Source: Salipaludibacillus sp. CUR1
Lineage (GTDB): Bacteria > Bacillota > Bacilli > Bacillales > Salisediminibacteriaceae
Reading direction: 5' to 3'
Length of the DNA: 64,000 nt
Assembly (NCBI RefSeq): GCF_021028955.1
Contig: NZ_JAIWPE010000094.1
Span: 62,001-126,000 of the forward strand
Part shown: positions 23,223-32,021 of the stretch, piece after piece
Position numbering within the stretch: position 1 is the first letter of the stretch
Layout: each line of letters opens with the position of its first letter
Program-made: the position numbers and the translations under genes
Notes under the pieces: generated by a model
Seen by the model: only the letters and a program-made list of their open reading frames with translations
What the model was told of the DNA's origin: nothing
Database searches by the model: none

Positions 23223-24581
23223 ATGAAAAAGTATGGATTAATGGCGGCACTTCTAGCTTTAACAGTTGCGGCTGCAGGTTGTGGAGATAACAATACTAAC
23301 GATACTGCTGGTAATACTAATGATAATGCTAATGCTAATGATAATGACGCAGCTCTGGCAGACAATGAAGATGTTAACGAAGAAGATATCACCAGCCTGG
23401 GAGATGAGGATGCTGATGTTGAGTTATCTTTCTGGTTATTTGGCGCAACAGGCTACCCGGAACTGGCTGAAGAATATATTGAAGAGAATCCAAATGTCAG
23501 CATTACTTTCCAGGAAATTGAGATGGGAGACCATCATAACAACCTTTTCACTGCCTTATCAGCAGGAAGCGGGGCACCGGATTTAGCAGCAATTGAAGTT
23601 TCTGAACTTGATTCATATAAGAGTGCAGAAGATCGTTTCGTTAACTTATATGATTTTGGAGCAGAAGACATTAAAGACGACTACTTAGATTGGGTATGGG
23701 AAAATGGCGAAAGCGTAGAAGGCGATTTCTTATTCGGACTTCCGACAGACATTGGCCCTACAGTCATGTTCTACCGTACCGATGTATTTGAAGAAGCGGG
23801 TCTTCCTTCTGAACCTGAAGAAGTGGAAGAACTGATCAGTACTTGGGATGAGTACAGAGAAGTTGCTCAAACTATCTTAGATGAAACTGGCAAACCAATG
23901 GCTGATAACCCTGAAACAGTTTTTAATGCTAAGAGAGACCAGGCACCGCAAGCCTATTTCAATGAAAACGATGAGTTGATTCTTGATGACGAACCATATG
24001 TGAGAGAGGCTTTCTTTGAAACATCTGAAATGATTGAAGATGGATATGTCGACAACTTCGGTATGTGGACGCCTGAATGGGGCGGAGGAATGGCAGACGG
24101 GGACTTTGCAACTTTATTAGCTCCAGCTTGGATGCAAGGTGTTATTAAAGGAAATGCGCCTGATGCTACTGAATGGAGAGTTGCTGCAATGCCTGAAGGC
24201 GGCGGAAACTGGGGAGGTTCTTACGTAACTATTCCTGAACAGTCTGAATTCCAGCAGGAAGCCTATGACTTTATGACATGGTTGTTAGCTCCTGAACAAC
24301 AGCTTAAAGCTTTCGAAAACATGGGATTATTCCCGTCAACTCCGGAAGTCTATGACATGCCTGAGTTCCAGGACTATTCTGATGAGTATTTCGGCGGTCA
24401 AAATACAGCTGAAGTTTTCGCACAATCAGCTCTTGAAGGCGAGCATGTTCACAAAGGCCCACAATATGGGGATGTAAACTCTGAAATTCTAGCAGGTTTG
24501 GATAATGTCTTTGACGGATTTGATCCTGAAGAAGAGTGGGAAGATGTGTTAAACCGAGTAGAACAACGTACTTCACGTTAA
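23223..24581 (+). CDS. Sugar ABC transporter solute-binding lipoprotein (SBP1)
   Basis: This 452-residue extracellular solute-binding protein captures an oligosaccharide for the two downstream permeases. A lipoprotein signal with lipobox AAGC (Cys about 19) is followed by an Asn/Asp/Thr-rich linker to about residue 50. The SBP_bac_1 fold then follows (VELSFWLFGATGYPELAEEY, LFTALSAGSGAPDLAAIE, GLPTDIGPTVMFYR, YDFMTWLLAPEQQ). The protein is strongly acidic. ATG 23223 follows AGGGGGA; a frame extension upstream to 23151 is not needed. It is closely related along its whole length to the second binding protein at 30602. The ligand is probably a beta-gluco-oligosaccharide, judged only from neighbours. 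Confidence 0.92.
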   Translation: MKKYGLMAALLALTVAAAGCGDNNTNDTAGNTNDNANANDNDAALADNEDVNEEDITSLGDEDADVELSFWLFGATGYPELAEEYIEENPNVSITFQEIEMGDHHNNLFTALSAGSGAPDLAAIEVSELDSYKSAEDRFVNLYDFGAEDIKDDYLDWVWENGESVEGDFLFGLPTDIGPTVMFYRTDVFEEAGLPSEPEEVEELISTWDEYREVAQTILDETGKPMADNPETVFNAKRDQAPQAYFNENDELILDDEPYVREAFFETSEMIEDGYVDNFGMWTPEWGGGMADGDFATLLAPAWMQGVIKGNAPDATEWRVAAMPEGGGNWGGSYVTIPEQSEFQQEAYDFMTWLLAPEQQLKAFENMGLFPSTPEVYDMPEFQDYSDEYFGGQNTAEVFAQSALEGEHVHKGPQYGDVNSEILAGLDNVFDGFDPEEEWEDVLNRVEQRTSR

Positions 24582-24594
24582 GTTATGAGCGGGT

Positions 24595-24627
24595 GGGTAT
24601 GGTGAACTCACTATACCCCCTTTTTTT
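24595..24627 (+). terminator. Hairpin after SBP1 (partial terminator)
   Basis: GGGTATGGTGA pairs with TCACTATACCC with one G-T pair, then seven T. Placed between binding-protein and permease genes, it would favour excess binding protein. Confidence 0.8.
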
Positions 24628-24638
24628 CAAAATCACTG

Positions 24639-24693
24639 CATAATTGAATATTAAATTAATTAGTTGATTTAATATTCAATTATGTGATTTTTT
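24639..24693 (+). terminator. Second, AT-rich perfect hairpin before the permeases
   Basis: An 18-bp perfect inverted repeat (arms 24639-24656 and 24667-24684, loop 10) is followed by TGATTTTTT. It may terminate transcription or stabilise mRNA. Confidence 0.65.
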
Positions 24694-24853
24694 AATAGGC
24701 AGACGTAAACGGGAACTAGATCGAATCGTTGGGGGATGGTATCTCAGGGGATACATTTTTGTAAGATTTAGCACTGTTTAGTAAATAGTTTGTCAGGCGT
24801 TACAAATATATTTCCCCTTAGAAGATTCAAACTTTTATAATAGGAGGATCATT

Positions 24854-25849
24854 ATGGCCGAATTACAGCGGGATACCAGAAACTCAAATGATAAGCGCGA
24901 TAGTATCCAAACGAATTCAAATCAGGAACCAAAAAAACCAAAGAAAAGATCGTTTTCACAACGCCAGAGAAATATGGCTTCAGGTTATATGTTTATTTCT
25001 CCTTTCTATTTGCTTTTTGCAGTATTTGGTGTGTTTCCAATCCTGTTCAGCTTTTATTTAGCATTTTTCAGATGGGATGGCCTTGGAGACATGGAATTTG
25101 TAGGGTTTAATAACTTTAACATTATTTTCAATGACCCTCTGTTTTGGAAATCATTGTACAACACCATTATGATTGGCCTGATGGGAACGGCACCTCAATT
25201 GTTAGCAGCTATATTGCTTGCTTTTGCCTTAAATTCAGTTTTAATAAGATTTAAAAGTGTGTTCAGGCTCGCTATATTTTTACCGTATGTAACATCTATT
25301 GTAGCTGTAGCTATTGTGTTCAGTGTTATTTTCAGCAACCAGGACTCAGGTTTAGTCAATACTGTTTTAGGTGTGTTTGGAATTGACCCTATTACTTGGA
25401 CAAGGTCTGAATGGGGGACCAAGGCAGCTATCGCCACCATGATCTTCTGGAGATGGGTAGGATATAACACTATCATCTATTTAGCGGGCATGCAGAGTAT
25501 TCCTAATGATTTATATGAAGCTGCCAAAATAGACGGTGCCACTCTCAGACAGCAAATTTGGCATATTACTATACCGATGTTAAAACCATTTATCATTTTC
25601 ACTGTTTTCACTGCAACAATCGGTGCGCTTCAGATTTTTGCTGAACCGCACATATTCCAGGGACGGGCAGGAAGGCCGGAAGGAATGAGTGTTGTATTAT
25701 ACCTTTACAGAGATGCCTTTGGAAGTAACTTCTTCGGCACGGCATCGGCAACCGCCATTGTTCTGTTCTTTATTATCATAATCTTCTCTTCTTTAAATTT
25801 ATACTTTGCGAACCGGATCGGCCGTTCGAAAAAGGTTGGTGTTAAATAA
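24854..25849 (+). CDS. Sugar ABC transporter permease, MalF type
   Basis: This 331-residue inner-membrane permease has about six helices after a hydrophilic N-terminal tail of some 40 residues rich in Lys, Arg, Asn and Gln. The loop that docks on the ATPase is the EAA motif YEAAKIDGATLRQQIWHITIP at about residues 219-239. AGGAGG precedes ATG 24854, and its stop overlaps the next start (TAATG). No ATPase gene is in the cluster. Such carbohydrate systems in bacilli usually share a general ATPase such as MsmX, which would have to be elsewhere in the genome. Confidence 0.93.
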   Translation: MAELQRDTRNSNDKRDSIQTNSNQEPKKPKKRSFSQRQRNMASGYMFISPFYLLFAVFGVFPILFSFYLAFFRWDGLGDMEFVGFNNFNIIFNDPLFWKSLYNTIMIGLMGTAPQLLAAILLAFALNSVLIRFKSVFRLAIFLPYVTSIVAVAIVFSVIFSNQDSGLVNTVLGVFGIDPITWTRSEWGTKAAIATMIFWRWVGYNTIIYLAGMQSIPNDLYEAAKIDGATLRQQIWHITIPMLKPFIIFTVFTATIGALQIFAEPHIFQGRAGRPEGMSVVLYLYRDAFGSNFFGTASATAIVLFFIIIIFSSLNLYFANRIGRSKKVGVK

Positions 25850-26688
25850 TGGAAACTAACAAAAAAAACGTATCAATCGCTAAATATTTTGTATATGCAG
25901 GTCTCATTTTAGTTTCCTTGGCATCATTGTTCCCTTTTTACTGGATGTTTGTTATGGCAACAAATCCGAATAGCGCCATTAACCAAACACCGCCGGCTAT
26001 GATACCGGGTTCTAATATGGTTTCTAACTTTCAGCTTGTATTAGACAGTATTCCTTTCTGGGGAGCTATGTTAAATTCCTTAATCGTGTCATCGACGATC
26101 ACGTTAGGTGTATTGATATTATGTTCCCTTGCAGGTTTTGCTTTTGCAAAATTGGATTTTCCAGGCAGGACAATATTGTTCGTCTTTATTCTTGGAACAA
26201 TGATGATTCCGCCTCAATTAGGTTTGATTCCAACTTATTTCATCATTACAGAGTTGGGCTGGCTGAGTGATTTAAGAGCGGTAATTGTACCGGGTTTAAT
26301 GAACGCTTTCGGGATATTCTGGATGAGGCAGTATATAGCCAGTGCTGTCCCGGATGAAATTATCGAAGCGGCCAGAATTGATGGCTGCAGCAATTTCCGG
26401 ATTTACTGGAACATCATTATCCCGACAGTTCTGCCGGCTTTTGCTACACTGGGCATCATCGTCTTTATGGCTATATGGGGTGACTACTTATGGCCGTTGG
26501 TTGTGCTCCAGGATCAGTCCATGCATACAATTCAAGTAGCGTTACGCTCATTAATGGATGACAGAGTCCGTGACTACGGCATGATTTTATCAGGTACCTT
26601 CTGGGCGACTGTTCCATTAGTTGTTATATTCTTACTGTTTAACAAGCTGTTTATTAAGAGTATTACTGACGGAGCGGTTAAAAGCTAA
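25849..26688 (+). CDS. Sugar ABC transporter permease, MalG type
   Basis: This 279-residue permease is the partner of the preceding MalF-type protein. It has about six helices and the EAA motif DEIIEAARIDGCSNFRIYWNI at about residues 168-188. The N-terminus YFVYAGLILVSLASLFPFYWM is typical of the MalG branch. The ATG overlaps the previous stop codon, so the two permeases are coupled in translation and expected in equal amounts. A terminator follows. Substrate is inferred from the phosphorylase and glycosidases encoded beside it. Confidence 0.93.
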   Translation: METNKKNVSIAKYFVYAGLILVSLASLFPFYWMFVMATNPNSAINQTPPAMIPGSNMVSNFQLVLDSIPFWGAMLNSLIVSSTITLGVLILCSLAGFAFAKLDFPGRTILFVFILGTMMIPPQLGLIPTYFIITELGWLSDLRAVIVPGLMNAFGIFWMRQYIASAVPDEIIEAARIDGCSNFRIYWNIIIPTVLPAFATLGIIVFMAIWGDYLWPLVVLQDQSMHTIQVALRSLMDDRVRDYGMILSGTFWATVPLVVIFLLFNKLFIKSITDGAVKS

Positions 26689-26718
26689 GTTTGTGTTTGT
26701 GATATACCCCCTTTTTTA

Positions 26719-26757
26719 TAAAACAGGTAGTTTACTCAGCTGCCTGTTTTTGTTTTA
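26719..26757 (+). terminator. Terminator after the permease genes
   Basis: AAACAGGTAGTT pairs with AGCTGCCTGTTT with two G-T pairs, followed by a T-rich stretch. Confidence 0.8.
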
Positions 26758-26792
26758 GAAAAAGGTTCTGTTAATATTGTAATTTCAAAAAT

Positions 26793-26990
26793 ACGAGACG
26801 CCTGCGGGAAAAGCAAGAGCTAATTCATTTGCGACGAGCACACGGAGTGGCGCAGAAGCAGAAGATCCACCGGGGTGAATTCCCCCGGTTAGCTGAAGCC
26901 TTGCCCGCGGCACATCTTTTTCATGCGACGAGCAAGCTGAGCGGCGCAGGAGCAAGCGAGTTATTTTGAAAAACAACGAGCACCTTTAAC
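26793..26990. repeat. REP-like intergenic repeat of the Bacillaceae type
   Basis: About 200 bp of GC-rich non-coding sequence lies between the permease and phosphorylase genes. GAGACGCCTGCGGGAAAAGC, GCGACGAGCA (twice), internal inverted repeats (CCGGGGTGAATTCCCCCGG) and CTTGCCCGCGGCA resemble a family of intergenic repeats I know from halo- and alkaliphilic bacilli. No ORF is supported here. The gap 26758-27040 otherwise shows only the ribosome site of the next gene. Confidence 0.5.
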
Positions 26991-27040
26991 GGATCCTAGA
27001 ATCAGCATTAACATGACAAAAATTATTTACGGAGGCAGTT

Positions 27041-30000
27041 ATGTATCAGTTAAAAGAAGATCACTCATTTGAAATTAACCATTATCAGAAGCAGCCCCCA
27101 TTTTCCAGCTTTCTTCCTGGAATTGCTGGTGAAACAGGGATACCGATGTGGGTGTTTTATGTAAATAGAGGCCAAGGGATTGCAAGTTTCGGCATTCAGG
27201 ACAAAAACCATGCCATGATGGAATTTATGCCGGCAGATAAATCTTATCAGATGGTTCATCTGCAAGGGTTCAGAACGTTTGTTAAGATATCGGATTCAGA
27301 AGGAGAGCGGGTCATAGAGCCTTTTCAGCCTGCCGAATCTAAAAAAACAAGTGTTAAAGAAACGATGACTATTTCAGAGAATATGCTGGAACTCGAGTAT
27401 GTGAATCACTCTGAAGGTTTTTCAATGAACGTCAGTTACTATACGCTGGCCCATTCGCCAGTGAGCGGGCTGATCCGGCATGTGACATTTAAAAATATTT
27501 CTGACCGTCCTAAAACGTTTGAGATTCTTGACGGTATGCCTGCATTATTACCAAGCGGAGTGGCTAACGCACCTTATAAGGAACTGGGTAATACGCTGAA
27601 AAGCTGGTTTGATGTAGTGAATCTGGACCAGAAAGTGCCATTCTACAAGCTGAGGGGCAGTATGGAGGATACGGCTGAAGTGAGCGAAGTGAATGAAGGA
27701 AACTTTTACGTCAGCTTATTCTCAACTAAAGAAGACGAGCGGGTTATAAAACCAATCGTAGACCGGGACGTTATTTTTGGAACGGATACGTCAATGCTGA
27801 CACCAGTTAATTTTATAGATACTCCTTTAACAAAGCTTACTGAAACAGAGCCGCACACGACAAACAAAGTGTCCTGCGGTTTTACGCCAGTTCGGTTTGA
27901 GCTTAAAGATGGGGAAGAAGCGGCGTTATTTACAGTGATTGGGCATGGGCGAAGTCTTGAAACAGTCCAGTCTTTTGTTAACTCAAAAATATCAGTTGAT
28001 TATTTTGAAAATCAGAAGAAGGATGCTCTTTTAATTACGAAAGAGCTAACGAAGCCAATTGAATCTGAGACAGGCCAGCCGCTTTTCGATGCTTACAGCC
28101 GACAGAGCTATCTTGATAACGGCCTTCGCGGCGGATTTCCTTTTGTTTTCAAAAATAAAGAAGAGAGTAAAGTCTATTACCTGTATTCAAGGAAACATGG
28201 TGATTTAGAAAGGGATTATAATTTCTTTTCTATCAGCCCTACTTTCTATTCACAAGGCAATGGAAATTACCGGGATATTAATCAGAACCGTCGGTGTGAT
28301 GTGTTTTTCGAACCTCACGTGTTTGATCAGAATGTGAGACAGTTTATGAGCCTCATCCAGCTGGATGGCTATAACCCGTTAGCAGTAAAAGGCGTGCGTT
28401 TTAAGCTGGAAGAATTCGATTTTTCAGGCTATGTCCAAAATGGAAAGTCACATAAATTAACCTCTTTTTTTGAAAAAACATTTACACCTGGAGAATTAAA
28501 GCACTTTATTACAGATGAAAACATTGAGCTCAAAGTGTCATTTGACGAGTTTCTGACTACTGTGCTTCTGAAATCTGATGAACGTTATGAAGCAGAGTTT
28601 GGCGAAGGCTTTTGGGTTGACCACTGGACGTACAATCTGGATCTAGTAGACAGCTTTTTGGCTGTGTACCCGGACTATGAAGAAGACTTTTTCTTTACAC
28701 GTTCGTATGCCTTCTTCCAGAGTCCTGCCATGGTTCAGCCGCGCCATCATAAGTATAAGAAGCAAGGTGACCAGTTAAGGCAGTACAGCGCTGTGGCTGA
28801 AGGAAACTTTGGTGATTCAGACTCCAATTGGGTAAAAAGCAGTTATGGCAGTGGAGAGATTTATAAAACAAACTTGTATTCAAAATTGTTTCTGCTCGGA
28901 TTAGTGAAAGCTTCGACCCTGGCACCTTATGGCTTAGGCATTGAAATGGAAGCAGGTAAACCAGGATGGAATGATTCACTGAACGGATTGCCTGGTATGT
29001 TTGGTTCAAGTACATCTGAACTGATGGAACTTTACAGATTAATTGAACAGCTTGAACGTGTTCAATCAGAACAAAACGTCTATTTACCTGAAGAAGCAAG
29101 TGAATTTCTTAAAGGGTTAGTGAACCGTTTAAGCCAGTCTAAACCTGGTTCTGAAGGTGATGAATGCCGCTATTGGCATGAAGTGACAGCCTTAAGAGAA
29201 GCTTACAGGGAAAAAGTTCAAAACGGCATTTCAGGTAAAGAAGTCACTTTAACGGTGGAGGAAGTAAAGCAGGCCTTAAAGGTGATAAAAGAAAGAGTGG
29301 CTATAGGGATTGAAAGATTGAAAAACTACGGGGAACTGCCGCCTACTTATTTTTACTTTAATCCAGAAGGAGAAGGTGCTAAAGAAGGACGGTTTGATGA
29401 CGTCTTATGGAAACCGGTTCCTGTCACTCCTTTTCTGGAAGGGGTAGTGAAATCACTAAAGGTATCACCGGATAAACAGGAAGCAAAGAAAATATACGAC
29501 AGGGTGAAGGATTCGGCTATTTATGATCGTAAGCTGAAAATGTACAAGACTTCCATGCCAATTAAAGATGAACCAATTGAGCTGGGTCGGGCAAAAATGT
29601 TTACGCCGGGCTGGCTGGAGAATGAGTCCGTATTTTTGCACATGGAATATAAGTATTTACTGGAAGTACTGAGATCTGGTCTGGAGGAAGAATTCTATGA
29701 GGATATCCAAAGTGCGCTCATACCTTTCCTTGATCCAGCTATGTATGGCCGGAGTACACTTGAAAACTCTTCTTTTATTGCCAGTTCAGCCAACCCGAAT
29801 CCGTCGTTGCACGGCCGTGGTTTTGTAGCGCGGCTAAGCGGGTCAACTATTGAATTTATGAATATGTGGATGGTCATGATGGCAGGCCAGAAACCATTTA
29901 CGATGGCAGGCGGGCAACTGGCGTTTAAATTGTCTCCTGTATTAGCTGACTGGATGTTTACTGAGTCAAATGAGGTCACGTTTACACTTCTTGGGCAATG

Positions 30001-30187
30001 TAAAGTCACTTACACAAACCCTGAGCGTAAAAACACGTTCGGAGCTGAGGGCGCCAGCCCCCAAAGTTATGTTCTAACCTATACCACAGGTGAGCGGATT
30101 GAGCTTGGCGCTGACGACGTAACAGGAGAGTATGCAAAAGCTGTACGGGACGGCAAAGTGGAAAAAATAGCTGTCCGTTTAGGGTAA
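27041..30187 (+). CDS. Inverting beta-glucan/oligoglucan phosphorylase (GH94/GH149/GH161-like)
   Basis: This very large cytoplasmic enzyme (1048 residues) is related to cellobiose phosphorylases. It would split a beta-glucosidic bond with phosphate to give glucose-1-phosphate. The N-terminal half is beta-rich. The (alpha/alpha)6 barrel holds GKPGWNDSLNGLPGMFGSS with Asp645 as the expected general acid. SFIASSANPNPSLHGRGFVARLSGS lies near the C-terminus. It is longer than GH94 cellobiose phosphorylase (about 810 residues), which fits 1,2-beta-oligoglucan or 1,3-beta-oligoglucan phosphorylases better. No signal peptide. GGAGG precedes the ATG. Family assignment within the clan cannot be settled by eye. 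Confidence 0.75.
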   Translation: MYQLKEDHSFEINHYQKQPPFSSFLPGIAGETGIPMWVFYVNRGQGIASFGIQDKNHAMMEFMPADKSYQMVHLQGFRTFVKISDSEGERVIEPFQPAESKKTSVKETMTISENMLELEYVNHSEGFSMNVSYYTLAHSPVSGLIRHVTFKNISDRPKTFEILDGMPALLPSGVANAPYKELGNTLKSWFDVVNLDQKVPFYKLRGSMEDTAEVSEVNEGNFYVSLFSTKEDERVIKPIVDRDVIFGTDTSMLTPVNFIDTPLTKLTETEPHTTNKVSCGFTPVRFELKDGEEAALFTVIGHGRSLETVQSFVNSKISVDYFENQKKDALLITKELTKPIESETGQPLFDAYSRQSYLDNGLRGGFPFVFKNKEESKVYYLYSRKHGDLERDYNFFSISPTFYSQGNGNYRDINQNRRCDVFFEPHVFDQNVRQFMSLIQLDGYNPLAVKGVRFKLEEFDFSGYVQNGKSHKLTSFFEKTFTPGELKHFITDENIELKVSFDEFLTTVLLKSDERYEAEFGEGFWVDHWTYNLDLVDSFLAVYPDYEEDFFFTRSYAFFQSPAMVQPRHHKYKKQGDQLRQYSAVAEGNFGDSDSNWVKSSYGSGEIYKTNLYSKLFLLGLVKASTLAPYGLGIEMEAGKPGWNDSLNGLPGMFGSSTSELMELYRLIEQLERVQSEQNVYLPEEASEFLKGLVNRLSQSKPGSEGDECRYWHEVTALREAYREKVQNGISGKEVTLTVEEVKQALKVIKERVAIGIERLKNYGELPPTYFYFNPEGEGAKEGRFDDVLWKPVPVTPFLEGVVKSLKVSPDKQEAKKIYDRVKDSAIYDRKLKMYKTSMPIKDEPIELGRAKMFTPGWLENESVFLHMEYKYLLEVLRSGLEEEFYEDIQSALIPFLDPAMYGRSTLENSSFIASSANPNPSLHGRGFVARLSGSTIEFMNMWMVMMAGQKPFTMAGGQLAFKLSPVLADWMFTESNEVTFTLLGQCKVTYTNPERKNTFGAEGASPQSYVLTYTTGERIELGADDVTGEYAKAVRDGKVEKIAVRLG

Positions 30188-30212
30188 TCTCCTGATAATC
30201 TGATTTATGAAG

Positions 30213-30250
30213 AAAGCGCTCCCCGGAAGGTTTACCGGGGAGCGTTATTC
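30213..30250 (+). terminator. Hairpin after the phosphorylase gene
   Basis: CGCTCCCCGG pairs perfectly with CCGGGGAGCG. The following T tract (TTATTCTC) is short. Confidence 0.65.
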
Positions 30251-30255
30251 TCAAC

Positions 30256-30601
30256 TTAGCAGTTGGGACCAGGACATGAGAGCCGGAATACATAACTTTT
30301 GTGTGGGCGAAGTGGGATGAGTGAAAGCTTTTGAGATGAGAGATTATGAGAAATAACAGAGTGATAAATTAACCACCCGTGTGGAACAAAGAATTTCCAG
30401 GTAAGGGGCGGGGTGGTAAAAGGCCCGTCTCGTTGATTAACAGTGTTAAGCGCCACTATATATAATTATTTGCCGTTAAACCATTCTAGTCGTAAAATGT
30501 TTTGAAAAGGCCGGTGCTAATTACTTTACCGGATCTTTTTGAAAAAGTTAATACTTAAACATATCAAAATTAATACGGCAATGGTAAAGGAGAAATAATA
30601 A
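30256..30601. other. 346-bp intergenic region before SBP2
   Basis: No ORF is supported. A small CCGGT/ACCGG hairpin followed by TCTTTTT (about 30511-30540) may terminate. TTGAAA with TATCAA 17 bases on, just before SBP2, is a weak promoter candidate. None of the LacI-type operator sequence is present. Confidence 0.45.
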
Positions 30602-31924
30602 ATGAAAGAAAAGAGTTTACTATTCACCCTGTTAATAACGGCAATAATTGCAGTTGGCTGCAATACTGGCGGTAGCAGCAACAGCAACAGCCAAAATAAT
30701 TCAGGATCGGGTAATGGAGCTTCAGAAAATGATGAATCCAGTATAGGATCTGACGACAGTGAAGTGGAATTGTCCTTTTGGAATTTTGGAGCTGACTATG
30801 GTTCTTTAATTGAGGAATACACAGAAAAAAATCCTGAAATTTCTATTAACGTTCGGCAGATGGAGGTGGAAGATCACCAGACAAATCTGTTTACTTCATT
30901 ATCTGCAGGAGGCGGCGCTCCTGACCTGGCTGCAATTGAAGCCTCTGAGATCGATTCTTATATAAGGGCCGAAGATAAATTTGTAAATTTATTAGATTTA
31001 GGGGCGGCTGATTTAGAGGAGGACTATCTTGATTGGGCTTGGGAGACAGGTTCAAACATAGAGGGTGACTTCTTGCTTGGCCTCCCTGCTGATATCGGCC
31101 CGACGGTGATGTATTATCGGGCAGACGTCTTTCAGGAGGCTGGCTTGCCATCTGAACCAGAGGAAGTGAAAGAGCTCATTCAAACGTGGGAAGATTACCG
31201 GCATGCGGCAGAGACTATTTTGAACGAGACAGGGAAAAAGATGGCCGATAACTTTGAAACAATATTTAAAGCGAAGCGGGACCAGGCTCCTGAACACTTT
31301 TTTAATGAAGAAAACGAGCTCATTATTGACTCATCTCCTTATATGAAAGAAGCATACGATCAGACTGCTCAATGGATTGAAGAAGGCTACACCGACAATC
31401 TCGGGATGTGGTCCAGAGAGTGGCGAAATGGTATACAGGAAGGAAGTTACGCGACGTTATTAGGCCCAGCATGGATGGGGGATATTATTAAAGAATATGC
31501 ACCGGATGAATCACATTGGCGAATTGCTCCGATACCTGAAGGAGCGGGCAATTGGGGAGGTACGTGGATTACCATTCCTGAAGAAACAGAACATGCAGAA
31601 GAAGCTTATGAGTTCTTAACGTGGCTGTTAGCTCCAGAGCAGCAAATGCAATTATTTAAAGAAAGAGAAACGTTCCCGACAACCCCAGCTGTGTATGAGG
31701 ATGAGGAGTTCACTCAAGCAGCTGATGATTACTATGGCGGCAAATATGCAGCAGATTTAATTGCAGAAGCGGCGCTGGAAGTTCCATATGTTCACAAAGG
31801 GCCTCATTACGAGGATGTAAATGAAGAAATCCTTATTGGTCTGAATAATGTTTACTACGGCAGTGATTCAGAAGAGGAATGGGAAGAAATTATCGGGATG
31901 GTGGAGCGGAGAATACTCAGATAA
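30602..31924 (+). CDS. Second sugar-binding lipoprotein, paralogue of SBP1 (SBP2)
   Basis: This 440-residue lipoprotein (lipobox AVGC, Cys about 20, then a Ser/Asn/Gly linker) aligns with SBP1 without large gaps. Shared segments include FTSLSAGGGAPDLAAIE, ADIGPTVMYYR, AGLPSEPEEV, TLLGPAWM and LTWLLAPEQQ. It therefore arose by duplication of the same solute-binding gene. There is no second permease pair; it may feed the permeases at 24854-26688 with another ligand, or be a sensor. AAAGGAG lies 9 bases before ATG 30602. The GH30 gene follows 97 bases later and probably shares the transcript. Confidence 0.88.
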   Translation: MKEKSLLFTLLITAIIAVGCNTGGSSNSNSQNNSGSGNGASENDESSIGSDDSEVELSFWNFGADYGSLIEEYTEKNPEISINVRQMEVEDHQTNLFTSLSAGGGAPDLAAIEASEIDSYIRAEDKFVNLLDLGAADLEEDYLDWAWETGSNIEGDFLLGLPADIGPTVMYYRADVFQEAGLPSEPEEVKELIQTWEDYRHAAETILNETGKKMADNFETIFKAKRDQAPEHFFNEENELIIDSSPYMKEAYDQTAQWIEEGYTDNLGMWSREWRNGIQEGSYATLLGPAWMGDIIKEYAPDESHWRIAPIPEGAGNWGGTWITIPEETEHAEEAYEFLTWLLAPEQQMQLFKERETFPTTPAVYEDEEFTQAADDYYGGKYAADLIAEAALEVPYVHKGPHYEDVNEEILIGLNNVYYGSDSEEEWEEIIGMVERRILR

Positions 31925-32021
31925 AAATGACAGAACTGGCGAGGGAAGATGGCGAAAGCCACACCGCCAGCCAGGTAAGTAAACAGCTGGGAATCGCTGG
32001 ATGCCATGGGAGGAATAATCT

